NCBI GenBank assembly: GCA_905221605.1
Contig: CAJNDS010000165.1
Location: 107,501-171,500 of the forward strand
Direction: 5' to 3'
Length of the DNA stretch: 64,000 nt
DNA from: Symbiodinium natans
Lineage: Eukaryota > Sar > Dinophyceae > Suessiales > Symbiodiniaceae
Position 1 is the first letter of the stretch. Each line of letters opens with the position of its first letter. Shown in pieces: positions 43,438-53,425 of this stretch. A program made the translations under genes and the position numbers. The notes beneath the pieces were generated by a model that saw only the letters and a list, made by a program, of their open reading frames with translations, was not told the origin of the DNA and did no database searches.

Positions 43438-45205
43438 AAGAGGCTACAATGGCCAGAGGGTGCGGAGCCTCCCCCGAGCGAAGACATCTGCCAAAACTGC
43501 CCCGCCTTGCGACCAACCTGTCGGAGCACCTTTGGCCTGTGTAGGAGTTTGGGGTTTAGGGTTTAGGGTTAGGGTTTCGGGTTTCGGGTTTCGGGTTTCG
43601 GGTTTCGGGTTTAGGGTTAGGGTTTCGGGTTTCGGGTTTCGGGTTTCGGGTTTAGGGTTTAGGGTTTAGGGTTTAGGGTTTTGGGTTTTGGGTTTTGGGT
43701 TTTGGGTTTTGGGTTTTGGGTTTTGGGTTTAGGGTTTAGGGTTCAGGGTTTAGGGTTTAGGGTTTAGGGTTAGGGTTTAGGCAGGGTTTGGGTAGGGTTT
43801 AGGGTTTAGGGTTCAGCCCTAGACGCCCTAGCCCTAAACTCCAGGGTTCAGGGTTCAGGCTCCCAGGCGTAGATTTTATTGTGCGAGCGAACCTGTCGTA
43901 ACGGAACACATTTCCATAGCTCCTGTTCTTTGCTATTAGACCAAACAAGTGTTGATTGCGTTTGTTCCCCACCCTTGGTGTGTGCTTGTTAGATTCCAAA
44001 CTAAACTCTTCTCCTCGCCGGGTCTACTCCACGCCCATCACCCATATCTCACCTCAGAGTACACCTGGAGAGTCCCTGGAGTGCCCAACCCCAGAGTATT
44101 CCCAGAGTACCCTGGAGTGCCGCCGCCGCCAACCCAGAAGTGTTTTTCAAGAGAAACCCTGTAGCGCCCAACCCCGCCCAACTCTGCATTGTTTTCGGGA
44201 GTCCCCAGAGTGTCCCTGGAGTGCCCAACCCCAGAGTCAGCGCAAATTCCTTGCCAGCAGGGTGGGGATGTTCGAAGTAAAAGAATTCGTTGCCAGGCTT
44301 TTTGTTTGTTTTGGGACTGAGGTGGGAGTCTTCATGTGGTTTAGGGTTTTTTGTCTTGATTGGGGGTTTAGGTTAACGATGTGGGCTTGACGGCATCTGT
44401 GATTTGATTTTGGTCTTGGAGACAACACTTGACTTTTAGGATGTTGTCTTAGGGCTGGGATTCAGGGTCAGGGTTTGGATGTTAGTGACAGGGACCCTCC
44501 AAAACTCGCTAAAGTCAGCTCATTGCTTTCGTCACCATATTATCTGCATCGCGTTCAGGAGCCTCTTCAATTGTGGTTTAGCGTTTAGGGATTGGGGGAT
44601 CATAAACCTCTGTACATAGGTTCTGAGACCCACAACCCAGCTTGACTCGCAACCGCCAGTGCACCCATCTTGCCGTGTAGGGTTGAAGGTTTAGGGTTTA
44701 GGGGTTTAGGGTTTAGGGTTTAGGGTTTAGGGTTCGGGGTATAGGTCGAAGGTTTCGGGTGTAGGGTTTAGGGTGTCAGGTTTAGGGTGGAGCATGTTGG
44801 CATTGTGGTGAATGGGCTGCGGTTTCAGGCCTGGCACAAGACTTCCGAAGGAATCCGAAGCAACTCCAAACTGTCCGCTCTAGGGGGTCGGATTAGGTAC
44901 TAGTAGTTTAGGGTTTAGGGTTTAGGGTTTAGGGTTTGGGGTTAGGGTTTAGGGTATATACCCTTATGGTGCCTTTGTAAATATACTCTAATTCCTGCCA
45001 GGACTCTATTCTAATTCTGAAGGCCCCTATGTCACACACCTGAACCTCACCCTGATGAGACGTCTGAGTTGCGGAATCTCCGAACGAAGACAAGGTTGTT
45101 CTGTTCTTTAGTGGCGAACTTCCCAACGGTTTCAGGGTTTAGGGTTTAGGGTTTAGGGTAAATCCCTAGAAGACAGCGCGAATGAGACCCTAAGCCTACA
45201 TGGGG
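43438..45205 (+). CDS. Candidate exons of an unknown protein (group VIII)
   Basis: 43438-43540 (PEGAEPPPSEDICQNCPALR; acceptor cccccaag after a CCCTAAA array), 44641-44674, 44829-44886 (HKTSEGIRSNSKLSAL; its donor GG|GTCGGA is the start of a family-H MITE) and 45173-45205 (SANETLSLHG; its donor G|GTTTACG is the start of a family-E MITE). The last two join in phase (G + AC). Between 43541 and 44640 lie TTTCGGG and TTTTGGG variant arrays (43575-43735) and a duplicated 25-bp block with CTGGAGTGCCCAACCCCAG (44075, 44214). No family recognised. Confidence 0.42.
43560..43745. repeat. Variant arrays TTTCGGG and TTTTGGG
   Basis: Blocks of TTTCGGG (two groups of about five) and then seven TTTTGGG units sit inside canonical TTTAGGG, as if single variants had been amplified in turn. 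Confidence 0.92.
44883..45036 (+). mobile_element. Family-H MITE with a telomeric block inside
   Basis: Ends GGGGGTCGGATTAGG and AGGCCCCTATGTCAC match family H. The centre carries about six TTTAGGG units (44906-44955) that the copies at 34443 and 34654 lack. Confidence 0.6.
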
Positions 45206-45316
45206 GTTTACGAACATCGGGGACCCCTAACATAGACCCCCAAATAGTAAAATTCCTCTATAATCAGGGCCACCAACCAAGGTGCCCCCCTCCCCCTAAC
45301 TTCGGAAACCCCCACA
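45206..45316 (+). mobile_element. MITE family E at an exon donor
   Basis: Starts GTTTACGAACATCGGGG and ends ACTTCGGAAACCCCC. The first bases coincide with the donor of exon 45173-45205. Confidence 0.6.
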
Positions 45317-45412
45317 TGAGCACCGCTCCAGGTACAGAACTCAGCCCCCTAGTATAATCCCTATTAGAGACTGTTAAAAAAAGGAAAAAAACCAACCCTA
45401 AACCTGCATGAG

Positions 45413-45618
45413 CACAGCACCAGGTACAGAGCTCAGCGCGATCGTGTGTGATCCTTGGCAGCCCGGTGGTACCCTTTACCCTTTTCTTTGTTATGGGTTC
45501 CTTAATAAATTAAGCAAGCCAAAAAAAGGTGCCCTTATTATAATATGGTTACTGGGCTACCAAGGATCGCGGTGACTTTGTGCCACAGCTGCTGAATCTC
45601 TTGCGCGGCGACGGGCAG
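45413..45618 (+). CDS. Two exons separated by a precise introner
   Basis: 45413-45449 reads TAPGTELSAIVC and 45565-45618 reads DRGDFVPQLLNLLRGDGQ (donor GTCCTC). The 115-nt intron 45450-45564 is GATC plus a 111-bp family-B element; the second GATC copy stays in the exon. Removing the intron (GA...AG) gives TGT|GAT and restores the pre-insertion reading. A near-copy of the first exon's start lies at 45321-45347 (same 27 nt with three changes). No family recognised. Confidence 0.6.
45454..45564 (+). mobile_element. MITE family B (introner), 4-bp duplication GATC
   Basis: Ends CTTGGCAGCCCGGTGG / GGTTACTGGGCTACCAAG; GATC at 45450-45453 and 45565-45568. Interior without telomeric repeats. Confidence 0.8.
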
Positions 45619-46025
45619 GTCCTCCTGCCAATGGGCTTTAGTACGCAGTCTCCACAAGCCTAAGCCCGTCAACCCTTTCCTGAACTCCAAACCCTAAATC
45701 CTAAACCCCAAGCCCTAACCCTAAACCTTAAGCCAAAAACCCGAACGCCACCCTCCTAAACCTTCCGAAGCCTGTAAGCCCATGAGTCACGAAATCCGTC
45801 ATTTTTTCGACGAACCTGTCGCCGGCGCTTCGTACCGCAGCATGTTTTTTTCTAATCAGGTGTCGGCTTGGTTGGGGGTGCAGGGCTTAGAGTTGAGGTT
45901 GGGGGAGGGCTTTCGCTTTCCTGATAGAACCGCTTTAGGATGCACCCCTCTGTTCCTAGGTCGGGGTCCTATAGAAACACTAAAACCCTAAACCCTAAGC
46001 CGAAACCCAACCTTAGACCCGTTTT

Positions 46026-46136
46026 CTACTGTTTGCTTAAGACCCCCAAAAAATGAAGAATAACACTCTCCTGATACGGCCCTCATAAGGAAGAGTGTCT
46101 TTTGTTTTTTGGGGGCTTCTTATGTAAGCACAGTAG
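46026..46136. mobile_element. MITE family G copy 1
   Basis: CTACTGTTTGCTTAAGACCCCC is mirrored by GGGGGCTTCTTATGTAAGCACAGTAG (about 20 bp of inverted match). Copies: 49445-49553 and a partial one at 36009. Confidence 0.7.
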
Positions 46137-46490
46137 TAGGTTTTACCCTGAAGCCGCCGTTTTCAGGCTTTTCAGGGGGTTCACAGGGCTTACAAGAGCT
46201 TTTTAGGCCTCTTGGGGTTTAGAAGATTGAGGGATTTTGCCGGCCTTGCCGGTGTATGCATGTGGGCCTGTAGTGTTTATAGGGTTGTAGGGCTTGAAGG
46301 TTCAGATTTTCTAGGCCTTCTAGGGTCTGCTTTGCCATTAGAGGGTCGACTTTACTCTTGGAGTGGCTTCCCTTTTTTCGTAAGAACATCAAGTTCAACC
46401 TTTCTATTCCCTGGCTGTTCCGAGAAATATAACACAATGAGCTTCCAAAAAAGACCTAAACCTCCTCCAAACCCCATGTCCCCGCCTCAG

Positions 46491-46660
46491 GAGGCGCAGG
46501 AGACGGAGGAAAACCACCGCTGCGCTCCCGCGTACCTCTACAAGTATGTCGTTTCTTGCTACAATTCATCCAAGAATGTCCAAAAATGGGTTTAGGAGCC
46601 TGTGAAATCGCAGGGTTTCCATTGACGCAGACACATCCTATTCCACTCGAGCCATTCCTT
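46491..46660 (+). CDS. Two in-phase exons, unknown protein
   Basis: 46491-46543 (acceptor tccccgcctcag, perfect donor GTATGT) reads EAQETEENHRCAPAYLY and ends AA. 46614-46660 (acceptor aaatcgcag) begins G, completing Lys, and reads VSIDADTSYSTRAIP up to a possible GA donor. The 70-nt intron contains only a trace of telomere-like sequence. They may precede the gene at 47287. Confidence 0.5.
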
Positions 46661-46868
46661 GACTGATGGTCCCGAAATGTCCTGAACAGGACCCTGAAGC
46701 CCGAACTGCAAAGCCCCAAACCCGGAAGCCCAAACCCCAAACCACGAACCTCAACCCTAACGCCAAGCCCTGAAGCCTAAACCTGAGCCCAAACCCCAAA
46801 CCCTAAACCCTAAACCCTAAATCCTAAACCCTGAACCCTCAACACCAGGTTCCTCGGTAGCCGTTTCC

Positions 46869-46997
46869 CCCCCCCCCCTCCCCCCCGCACCCTCCCGCCC
46901 TGCCCCCTCCCCTACACCCCCTCCCCCCCCACGCCCTCCCCCCAGCCCCCTCCCCCCGCCCCTCCCCCCGCCCCCTCCCCCCCGCCCCCCCCCCCAA
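46869..46997. repeat. C-rich CCCCTCCCC tract
   Basis: About 125 bp almost free of G and T interruptions, followed by A9. A partial family-B MITE right half (about 47005-47053) follows. Confidence 0.9.
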
Positions 46998-47286
46998 AAA
47001 AAAACAGCAGAAAGTGCCCTTGATTTTAATATGGCTACTGGGTTACCAAGTACTAGACTCTAGCCTTTGTTCCTTTTATAAGCCCCTTAAAAGACCCTAA
47101 AGCCCTAAGCCCGTTCATTGTAATACACACTAAACCCTAAACCCTCAACCCTAAACCCTAAACCCCAAACCCTAGACGCCCTAAACCCTAGACGCCCTAA
47201 ACCCTAAACCCTGAACCCTGAACCCTAAACCCTAAACCCTAAACCCTAAACCCTAAACCCAGTAATATGGCTGCTGGGCTTCCAAG

Positions 47287-49926
47287 GTTCGCCTGCTCTT
47301 CATGATCTCCGAGCCCTTGCAGCACCTTCCGGACGCAAGTTCCTTGCGAAACGTAATATGGCTCTCAGGGTTTAGGGTTTAGGGTTTAAGGTTTAGGGTT
47401 TAGGGTTTAGGCTTTAAGGGCACACAGCTCCGAAGCCGAAACTTCAACCCCGAAAGCCGAAACTTTAACTAAACCCCCTAAAAGGGAACACACTATGGGT
47501 TCAGGGTTTAGGGTTTGGGGTTTGGGGTTTTGGGTTTTGAGTTTGGGGTTTTGGGTTTTGGGGTTTAGGCCCTAAACCCCTCTGAAAACCCCTCAAACGT
47601 CTTAAGCCCTAAAACCTCTAAGTCCTAAACCCATGGCCTGTTCCCTTTCAAGCAGGACCCTCGCTTCAGCACCCATCCGGCTTCCAATCCGCACCTGCTC
47701 CCGCGCGCCACAGCGGCCGCCGATCGCATTGCGAGCCTGGGGTGCCATCTAAGGGTGAGGGGCTTAGGGTTTGGGGTTTAGGGTTTAGGGGTTTAGGGCT
47801 TTAGGCATTTGGGGATTTGGGGATTTAGGGGTTTAGGGGTCCGGGTTTGGGGTCGTTTCGCCTCCGCAAACCCATCCGGCACGCCGCCAGGGTCGGCGGA
47901 CCCTAAACCCTAAACTCCAAACCCCAAACCCCAAACCCTAAACCCTAAACCCTAAACCCTAAACCCTAAACCCTAAACCCCAAACCCTAAACCCTAAACC
48001 CTGTAACAACAGCAAAGGTTCGCCGAGGCGCTGACGGAGGATCGCCTCAAGGAACTGAGACTTAGTAGCCCAGTGGTACCGTTTTCCCTTTTTGTTGGTT
48101 CAAGGGGGGTCCCTTATAAAGCAACCAACCCCAAAACAGAGTTTAGGGTGAGGGTTCAGGCTTTAGGCTTTAGGCTTTAGGGTTTAGGGTTTAGGGTTTA
48201 GGGTTTAGGGTTTAGGGGGTGCCTTTATTGTAATATGCCTACTGGGCTACCAAGGAGACACCCTTGGCTCAAAGAGGAAGGTGTCGTGGTCGAGCCCGGG
48301 CTCGTTGCAGATGTCTCTGAAGACATGGACACCCGGTTGGATTTAGGGTGTAGGGTTTAGGGTTAAGGAACAGTACATAGGATTTTTTTTTGTTTTTTTT
48401 TTTTTGGGGGGGGGGTCCTAGCAAAACAGTAGTAAACCCTCAATCCTAAACCCTAAACCCTAAACCCCTAAACCGATAAACCTTCTACACCCTAAACCCT
48501 AAACCCTCGACTCCAGTCGGTTCGCAGCTTCACAAATCAGTCAACAGAGGACTGCCTCCGCATGGTTGGCGGGGAAGTCCAGAAGCAGCCGGTGGCAGTC
48601 CACCAGATGTGAATAGGGTTTAGGGTTTAGGGTTGAGGGTTGAGGGTTTAAAGTTGAGGGTTTAAGGTTGGGTGATGAGTTTGGGGATTTGGTTTGGGGC
48701 TTCGTTTTGTACTAGAGGTGAGGACCTCGGGCAGTGATGGTTCAGGCTCAAAAAAACTTAACGCCGAGATCGGAAAACTCTGATGCTGTATCTCGTGGTT
48801 TTCGTATTGGTTATACCGGGTGTCTCTCGGGTTTATGCAACCAATCTCAACTTTCTCTCCCACATCCTAATTCCAGAGCCAAACCCCCAAACATGTTGGA
48901 GAAGGTGTCCAGAAACCTGGCATGCGCTCCCCTAAACCCTGAACCCTAAACCCTGAACCCTAAACCCTAAACCCTAAACCCTAAACCCTAAACCCTAAAC
49001 CCTAAACCCTAAACCCTAAACCCTAAACCCTAAACCCTAAACCCAAATCCCGGGAGCCGCAAGGTGAGATTCGTGGCCTGGGAGTACACGAAGAATGACC
49101 AACGCAAGCTCTGCTATCTCTTTGTCTGTCCTGAGGAGCCGGCGCTGAAGAAGGACCGAGTAACTCGTGCAGGGTTAAAAGAAGGACTCAGGTTGGGTGT
49201 TTAGGGTTTCGGGGCTTGCATTGGGTGTATTTGGGGTGAATAGGGTGTATGAGGTGTATAAGGGTGTATTTGGGGTGTATAGGGTGTATAGGGTGTATAG
49301 GGTGCATAGGGTGTATAGGGGGTATGGGGTATGTATAGGGTGTGTAGGGTGTAGCCCCCCTGAGCTTGGACGCATGCCCACAGACTTTCGGGATGAACTC
49401 ATCCGTGCCTGCAAGTCCCAGGCAACTTGTGTTTGGGGTGTAGCTACTAGTTGCTTAAGAACCCCAAAAAGAATAAAAGATAATAATCCCTGTATTACCC
49501 TTACAAGGAAGAATATTTTTTAAATTTGTCCGGGGTTCTTAAGCAATTAGTAGATAGGGTTTTGCGTTTTGGAAGTTTTGTTGAGGGCTTGGATCTGACA
49601 CCCTCTGGACCCCAAACCCTAAACCCTAAACCCTAAACCCTGAAGGACGGCTGGCGAAAACCAGACCTCGTTGATGCGGCGGGCTGGATTACGCATCCCC
49701 TGCGCCGCTGCAGAAAACCCAGTCCGGGCTCGGGGTTCAGGGTTCAGGGTTTAGGGTTTAGGGTTCAGGGCTTAGGGTTCAGGGTTCAGGGTTTAGGGTT
49801 TAGGGTACCCTAACACCCTAAAACCCTAAACCCTAAACCCTAAACAATGCTAAGACCGATTTCCGTGATCAGCCTGAGGCGGCGCTGTTGCTGGCCATGG
49901 CCGGAGGAAATGGAGGGGACGCTTGA
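47287..49926 (+). CDS. 3' part of an unknown gene: nine in-phase exons with stop
   Basis: Exons 47287-47352 (RLLFMISEPLQHLPDASSL), 47656-47741 (DPRFSTHPASNPHLLP), 48018-48056 (FAEALTEDRLKE), 48255-48335 (RHPWLKEEGVVVE), 48528-48608 (TNQSTEDCLRMVGGE), 49057-49159 (VRFVAWEYTKNDQRKLCYLF), 49365-49430 (GRMPTDFRDELIRACKSQ), 49645-49734 (DGWRKPDLVDAAGWI) and 49855-49926 (TDFRDQPEAALLLAMAG, stop TGA 49924-49926). All eight junctions are phase-consistent. Donors include GT, GA and repeat-derived sites; acceptors follow CCCTAAA arrays at 48018, 49057, 49645 and 49855. The 49057-49430 part resembles the beta strands and long helix of an ADF/cofilin-type actin-binding domain (CPEEPALKK), which is tentative; LRHPWL recalls kinase C-lobes. 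The gene start is not found. Confidence 0.6.
48061..48254 (+). mobile_element. MITE family B (introner) with GAGA duplication and telomeric insert
   Basis: Ends CTTAGTAGCCCAGTGG / CTACTGGGCTACCAAG; GAGA at 48057-48060 and 48255-48258. The centre contains TTTAGGG and GGCTTTA units (about 48139-48220). Spliced as GA-AG it joins CT + G = CTG and continues LRHPWLKEE. Confidence 0.8.
49225..49355. repeat. GTGTATAG-type minisatellite
   Basis: Repeats of GGGTGTAT(A) at 8-10-bp spacing lie in the intron between exons 49057 and 49365; not telomere-type in its core. Confidence 0.85.
49445..49553. mobile_element. MITE family G copy 2
   Basis: CTACTAGTTGCTTAAGAACC mirrored by GGTTCTTAAGCAATTAGTAG, in the intron 49431-49644. 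Confidence 0.75.
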
Positions 49927-50023
49927 TTTGTCTGGGTTTGCGGTTTTCTTTTTTTGTTTGGGTTTCGGGTTTAGGGTTTTGGGTTTTGGGTTTAGGGTTT
50001 AGGGGGGGAGAGATGGGGGGTAG

Positions 50024-51674
50024 AAAGGGGCCTATGGAAATTCGACATTGGCACGGAAAATTGAACGTAGAGTTTTTCAGGAAGAAGCAGCACAGGTACA
50101 AGGGTGAGCTGAAATGTGGAGTCTGGTTGCAGTATTGCAAAACTGTACAGACCGCAACCACAACACATGGCGAGGCAGGTTTAGGGTTTAGGGTTTAGGG
50201 TTTAGAGTTTAGGGTTTAGGGTTTAGGGTTTAGGGTTTAGGGTTTAGGGTTTAGGGTTTATAAGGGTTTCGGGCTTAGGGTTTAGACGTAGCGCCCGGTA
50301 GGAGAAAGAAGCACTACCATGTTGTCAATTCAATAAAGGGTTCTTCCGTTGTCCCATATCAGATAGACTGAGATCGAATCGAACCCTAAACCCTAAACCC
50401 TAAACCCTAAACCCTAAACCCTAAACCCTAAACCCTAAAAACCCTTGTGAGCAGCACAGAAACAACTTAGCAGCTGGGTAAGCAACCTTCAACAGCTTAA
50501 GAGGCCGATATACGCCACAATTCAAGGCTTAACCTTTTGTGGAGCAGTGAAAGGACATCACGCCCTAACCCTAAACCATAAACCCTAAGCCTGAGAACAG
50601 TGCGACCTAGTTTCTGCAGTTCCTGAACTAGGGCCAAGGGTATTTCCAATATGTACCCCCTCAAATACGCCTTGCTATAGGAACCCCCCACGATAGGTAC
50701 CTTGGGATGCTCCGCCTTATGCTAAAAGTCCTGAATCGGGATTATATTGGGGGTGGGGGGGGGTTACCATAATCCCTGTTACGGACTGTTAGTATCAGAG
50801 ACCCCAAAAGTCTCTGAGTCATTCAAGCACGTTCGCGTCTTCGCATCATGTTGCGGGATTCAGGAGGCACCTGAGGCTTTCTTGGGGTTTGCCTGTGGGT
50901 TTAGGCTTGAGGGAAGGAATTGTCATTGCGAAGACATGACAGACATAGGGAGCAGAACGCACAGAAAGCTTAACATATGTCCAAAGCATGCGAAGGGTAA
51001 AAACAGATGCAGATACCGATGCTTTTCTACCATCATGAAGAATATAGTTACTTAACATACGAAGAGAAACAAAATAGATTAGAAGTATGGACTAGTGACT
51101 AGTCAAAAATGGTTTGCGGCCACAGACATACATACATACATATAAAATGTACGTAAATGTATGTGTGTATGTTATATTTTATATATATATATATACATGT
51201 ATATGTATATGTCCATATTATTATGATTATTATTACTACTACGATTATTATTATAAAAATATTATGGTCACGCGCACCGCGGCGCACCCCTCCCCCCCCC
51301 CCCATGATCTCAGCAGTACCCTACACACCACTATTGGGTTCTTCTTAGGAACCCGTAAAAGGGTCTACTTTTGGATTTTCCCCGGATTCTGGGTTGGACC
51401 TTTTGGAATTTTCTGCTTTCTTGGGGTTAAGAGGATGATATTCAGGAACACTTTTCCGAGTGTCTAGAAGCTCAACCTTGAATCACAGACCCTTCAACTC
51501 AGGATTGGTCCCGTGGACGTCCGCAGCATGTGCTGCGGAGACGTTCCCATCTACAGGCGTATGATCCAAGAAGTTGCCAAGCCGGCTGGGCAATTGCGTG
51601 ATGAGCTTGGTGCCATGAATGTCACAGACTATCGCTCTTTCGTCTTGAAGGCGCTGGACTATTTTGCTGACTGA
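50024..51674 (+). CDS. 3' part of an unknown gene with terminal exon
   Basis: 50024-50103 (STLARKIERRVFQEEAAQVQ; donor GTGAGC) joins in phase to 50302-50339 (RKKHYHVVNSIK). The terminal exon 51503-51674 (acceptor ttcaactcag) reads DVRSMCCGDVPIYRRMIQEV, then DYRSFVLKALDYFAD and stop TGA (51672-51674); at 56 residues it is the longest clear host exon after the ubiquitin gene. Whether the early exons and the last one form one gene is not shown. The intron region holds a family-A MITE (50702), an AT microsatellite (51170-51275) and a C run. No family recognised. Confidence 0.5.
50702..50807. mobile_element. MITE family A copy 6
   Basis: Left end TTGGGATGCTCCGCCTTATG, core TCGGGATTATA and ACGGACTGTTAGTAT; the right end is degenerate. 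Confidence 0.6.
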
Positions 51675-51696
51675 CAGGACCACAAACCTGTAATAC

Positions 51697-51803
51697 AGGG
51701 GCCTGAAGAATTAGAATAGGGTTTTTGGGCGTCTTTTGTAGTATCACTACAAAAGGGGCCATACGGGAATGCCATTATTTAATTATTCCGACCCCGATAT
51801 TTT
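51697..51803. mobile_element. MITE family H, inverted copy
   Basis: Starts AGGGGCCTGAAGAATTAGAA and ends ATTATTCCGACCCC, the reverse orientation of the copies near 34.5 kb. It directly follows the stop-bearing exon 51503-51674. Confidence 0.65.
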
Positions 51804-51827
51804 CGGAACGTGTGTTGCGGAGATCAG

Positions 51828-52521
51828 CCTCGGCTCGTAATACATGTGACACCCTTTGCGTCGATGCTTCTGCGTTCGATGCCCAGCTTCATGCGATGCG
51901 TGGGAGAAACTGAGTTGTTCTGGGTTTAGGGTTTAGGGTTTAGGGTTTAGGGTTTAGGGTTTAGGGTTTAGGGTTTAGGGTTTAGGGTTTAGGGTTTAGG
52001 GTTTAGGGTTTAGGGTTTAGGGTTTCTGATCAAAACCCTACCTGGGACTCTATTTACCTAGAGTTTAGAAGTAACTACCCTTAACTAGTAGGAATAACCC
52101 ATAGAGCTGTAGGTAAAGTGGGTCCTAGGTATAAGTTCTAAAGTTGACACCCTGAGAGATGGCCCAGAGAGGCCCCAAGGAAAACACCTTGGCCCTGATT
52201 CTCAGACCCCAAAGGTCTTACTCAGTCTTAGTAGGGGAATGAGAGAAGTTTGATATGCCATGTAGCCCCTGAAGAAGCGCTTTAGGGGGATGTAAAGTAC
52301 TGAAAAGTACTTAGCACCCTAAGCCATATATAAGATTAAGAACTAGTAAAACCCTACAACACCAAGCCCTAGTGAGCCGTGTCATCTGATGACAAGGTGA
52401 CGCGAGGCTCAGTAAAAGTTGAGGGTTTCAGGCTTCGGCCCAAGACTTCAAGCCCAACTACTGTTGGGGCGGGGCATCCCTTTCGGGGTAGTTTGGGGAC
52501 ACCTACCTGTGAGTGTGGAGG
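51828..52521 (+). CDS. Candidate exons of an unknown protein (group IX)
   Basis: 51828-51923 (32 codons, VIHVTPFASMLLRSMPSFMR; donor G|GTTTAGGG at the start of a 14-unit TTTAGGG array) and about 52460-52521 (TVGAGHPFRGSLGTP; donor GTGAGT). No family recognised. Confidence 0.42.
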
Positions 52522-52529
52522 GTTTGTGG

Positions 52530-52646
52530 CTTAGTAGCCCAGTGGTACCCTTAGGCTACCCTTTTCACTTTTTCTGGGTTCAAGGTTTATAAACCAACCA
52601 ACCCCAAAAAGTGCCCTTGTTGTAATATGGTCGCTGGGCTGCCAAG
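52530..52646 (+). mobile_element. MITE family B with GTGG duplication
   Basis: Ends CTTAGTAGCCCAGTGG / GTCGCTGGGCTGCCAAG; GTGG at 52526-52529 and 52647-52650. Here the target was telomere-like intron DNA. Confidence 0.75.
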
Positions 52647-52763
52647 GTGGGTTTGGGGTGAGGGTTTAGGGTTTTGGGTTAGGGTTTAGGGTTTAAGGTT
52701 TAGGGTTTAGGGTTTAGGGTTTAGGGTTTAGGGTTTAGGGTTTAGGGTTTAGGGTTTAGGGTT

Positions 52764-52768
52764 TAGGG
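52764..52768. repeat. Target-site duplication TAGGG (left copy)
   Basis: TAGGG precedes the 3' LTR and is repeated at 61615-61619 after the 5' LTR. The phase of the telomeric repeat on the right (TAGGG, then TTTAGGG) is what a 5-bp staggered insertion into (TTTAGGG)n would leave. Confidence 0.75.
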
Positions 52769-53055
52769 TACGGGGGGACAACCAAGGAAGGAAATCAACT
52801 CCCCTAATCGCCCTGAACTTATATTTCCCAGATCGAACCAAGAAACAACCAAGAACACGGATAAGAGCAACCCAGGGGGGAAGGAAAGGGGGAAGGAATC
52901 CACACCCTTACCAAACCCTAAGAACCCAGGCACTACTTTTTGAACTTGTGGCTTTCTGTTCAAGCCCATCTTGAGCCAAATACGATTACCGGGTTCATTA
53001 ACCCTTCCAACTTCCAACACTAACTCCTTTCTACAATACCAATTGCAGCTCCGCA
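52769..53055 (-). repeat. 3' LTR
   Basis: 287 bp. On the element strand it begins TGCGGAGC and ends CCCCGTA, so the inverted tips are TGCGG / CCGTA (one mismatch) rather than the usual TG...CA. Identical to the copy at 61328-61614. Confidence 0.9.
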
Positions 53056-53064
53056 CTCCCCCTG
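53056..53064 (-). other. Polypurine tract
   Basis: CAGGGGGAG on the - strand directly upstream of the 3' LTR, the expected place for plus-strand priming. Confidence 0.75.
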
Positions 53065-53425
53065 TCCTAGGATTTCCTAGGACACATTGGAGATGCAGAT
53101 CTTTTGGCCAAAAACTGCCATTACGGCAGCAGCCAGCTGCTTGAAATGCAAATTGTGGTTTAACGTCTTCCAGGACGGAATTATAGCACATTGGCTAACC
53201 TACTACCCATAGAGAATCTTTTTTCACCTTGATCCTCTCATCACTGAAGACTCCTTGGCCTTCTTCACCACAAACCGTGGTCTTCGCTACGCGAAAAGCT
53301 ACTGACTCCTACTATCAGGGATTTCCATACCCTTAATAGTAACCACCACATTGTCAGCACATTGGCTGTTCCAGCGCACCGGTCTCCAGAAAGAGAAAAA
53401 CCATCCCTTCATCCATACCATCCAA

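Noticed and set aside
43460-43669. Open frames rich in GFRVSGF or LNPKP repeats, on both strands
   Set aside because: They are translations of TTTCGGG/TTTAGGG and CCCTAAA arrays, recur wherever variant repeats avoid stops, and have no independent coding support.
52763-53191. Separate 142-residue gene on the - strand
   Set aside because: It is the 3' LTR plus adjoining non-coding element sequence; most of the frame equals the 5' LTR reading.
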